DNA of 6,558 nt from Rhodospirillaceae bacterium (GTDB taxonomy: Bacteria; Pseudomonadota; Alphaproteobacteria; Rhodospirillales; Rhodospirillaceae), in NCBI GenBank assembly GCA_016937315.1, contig JAFGWD010000193.1:1-6558 (forward strand), in the 5' to 3' direction. A program made the translations under genes and the position numbers. Below the pieces are notes generated by a model. It was not told the DNA's origin. It saw only the letters and a program-made list of their open reading frames with translations, and did not search any database. Shown here one piece after another: positions 6,334-6,558 of this stretch. The first letter of the stretch is position 1. Each line of letters opens with the position of its first letter.

Positions 6334-6558
6334 GGATCACAAGCACGGTACAACGCGACGATCAAGGCACGCGCTTCATCCGGCGTTTCGGCAGCGAACA
6401 ACGCTTCTCGAGCCTGCCCCGCTCCATCAAGGCCGCGTATCGCCCAAGACATGTGTTTCCGGGCAATGGAGAGCCCGGCAGATGTCCCATACTCGGACAG
6501 CATCAAATCCAGGTGTTCCAACAAAATCGCTTCCCTCTCAACCAAACTCGGTGGCGCG
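6315..6558 (-). CDS. dusB: tRNA-dihydrouridine synthase (DusB/NifR3 family), C-terminal part only
   Basis: Only the last 80 codons lie in the window; the frame stays open to the edge, so the gene is cut by the window and is not broken. DusB enzymes are flavoproteins that reduce specific uridines in tRNA to dihydrouridine in the cytoplasm. The visible part is the C-terminal helical RNA-binding region, which lacks the flavin site and catalytic Cys. The best local marker is the motif SIARKHMSW, matching the conserved R-K-H segment of the DusB C-terminus, preceded by a helix (residues LLEHLDLMLSEYG) typical of that region. The stop is TGA at 6317-6315. Identification relies on this motif plus context: dusB (older name nifR3) directly precedes ntrB in many alphaproteobacteria and is cotranscribed with it. 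A TTG at 6545 is only an internal codon. The call is fairly sure from synteny, less so from sequence alone. Confidence 0.85.
   Translation of the reverse strand, partial: APPSLVEREAILLEHLDLMLSEYGTSAGLSIARKHMSWAIRGLDGAGQAREALFAAETPDEARALIVALYRACDPGSLAA

Overview
This window carries one densely packed gene cluster, all on the minus strand: the end of dusB (nifR3-like tRNA-dihydrouridine synthase), then ntrB, ntrC, ntrY and most of ntrX. The gene order dusB-ntrB-ntrC-ntrY-ntrX is the classic nitrogen-regulation locus of Alphaproteobacteria. The NtrC and NtrY sequences resemble those I know from Rhodospirillales-type organisms such as Azospirillum. Base composition is moderate (roughly 50-55% GC by eye), so a lower-GC member of that broad group is plausible. 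The genus cannot be fixed from this sequence.

Layout in transcription order, from high to low coordinate: dusB C-terminus (6558 to 6315, 5' part outside the window); ntrB (6315 to 5182), whose start codon shares one base with the dusB stop (TGATG); ntrC (5144 to 3702, start revised from an upstream GTG); ntrY (3661 to 1352); ntrX (1319 to beyond base 1, 3' end outside the window). The spacers are 37, 40 and 32 bases. I see no convincing terminator, promoter, RNA gene, insertion sequence, repeat array or CRISPR. No gene-free stretch exceeds 40 bases, and the plus strand holds only antisense shadow reading frames.

How the parts work together: NtrB (soluble PAS histidine kinase) and NtrC (sigma54-dependent activator with an intact GAFTGA loop) form the nitrogen-status pair, normally controlled by PII proteins. 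NtrY (membrane histidine kinase with an extracytoplasmic region, HAMP and PAS) and NtrX (NtrC-family regulator) form the paralogous second pair, linked in other alphaproteobacteria to nitrogen, redox and envelope responses.

NtrX keeps its receiver residues and Walker motifs, but the GAFTGA loop is replaced by an unrelated Pro/Gly-rich stretch. It therefore probably does not activate sigma54 polymerase in the normal way. This is the most notable feature of the window, though I believe it is typical of alphaproteobacterial NtrX. I do not see an undescribed system here. The smaller points worth checking are a Cys/His cluster in the NtrB PAS region, an extra segment near the end of the NtrY ATPase domain, and start-site issues in ntrC and ntrY.
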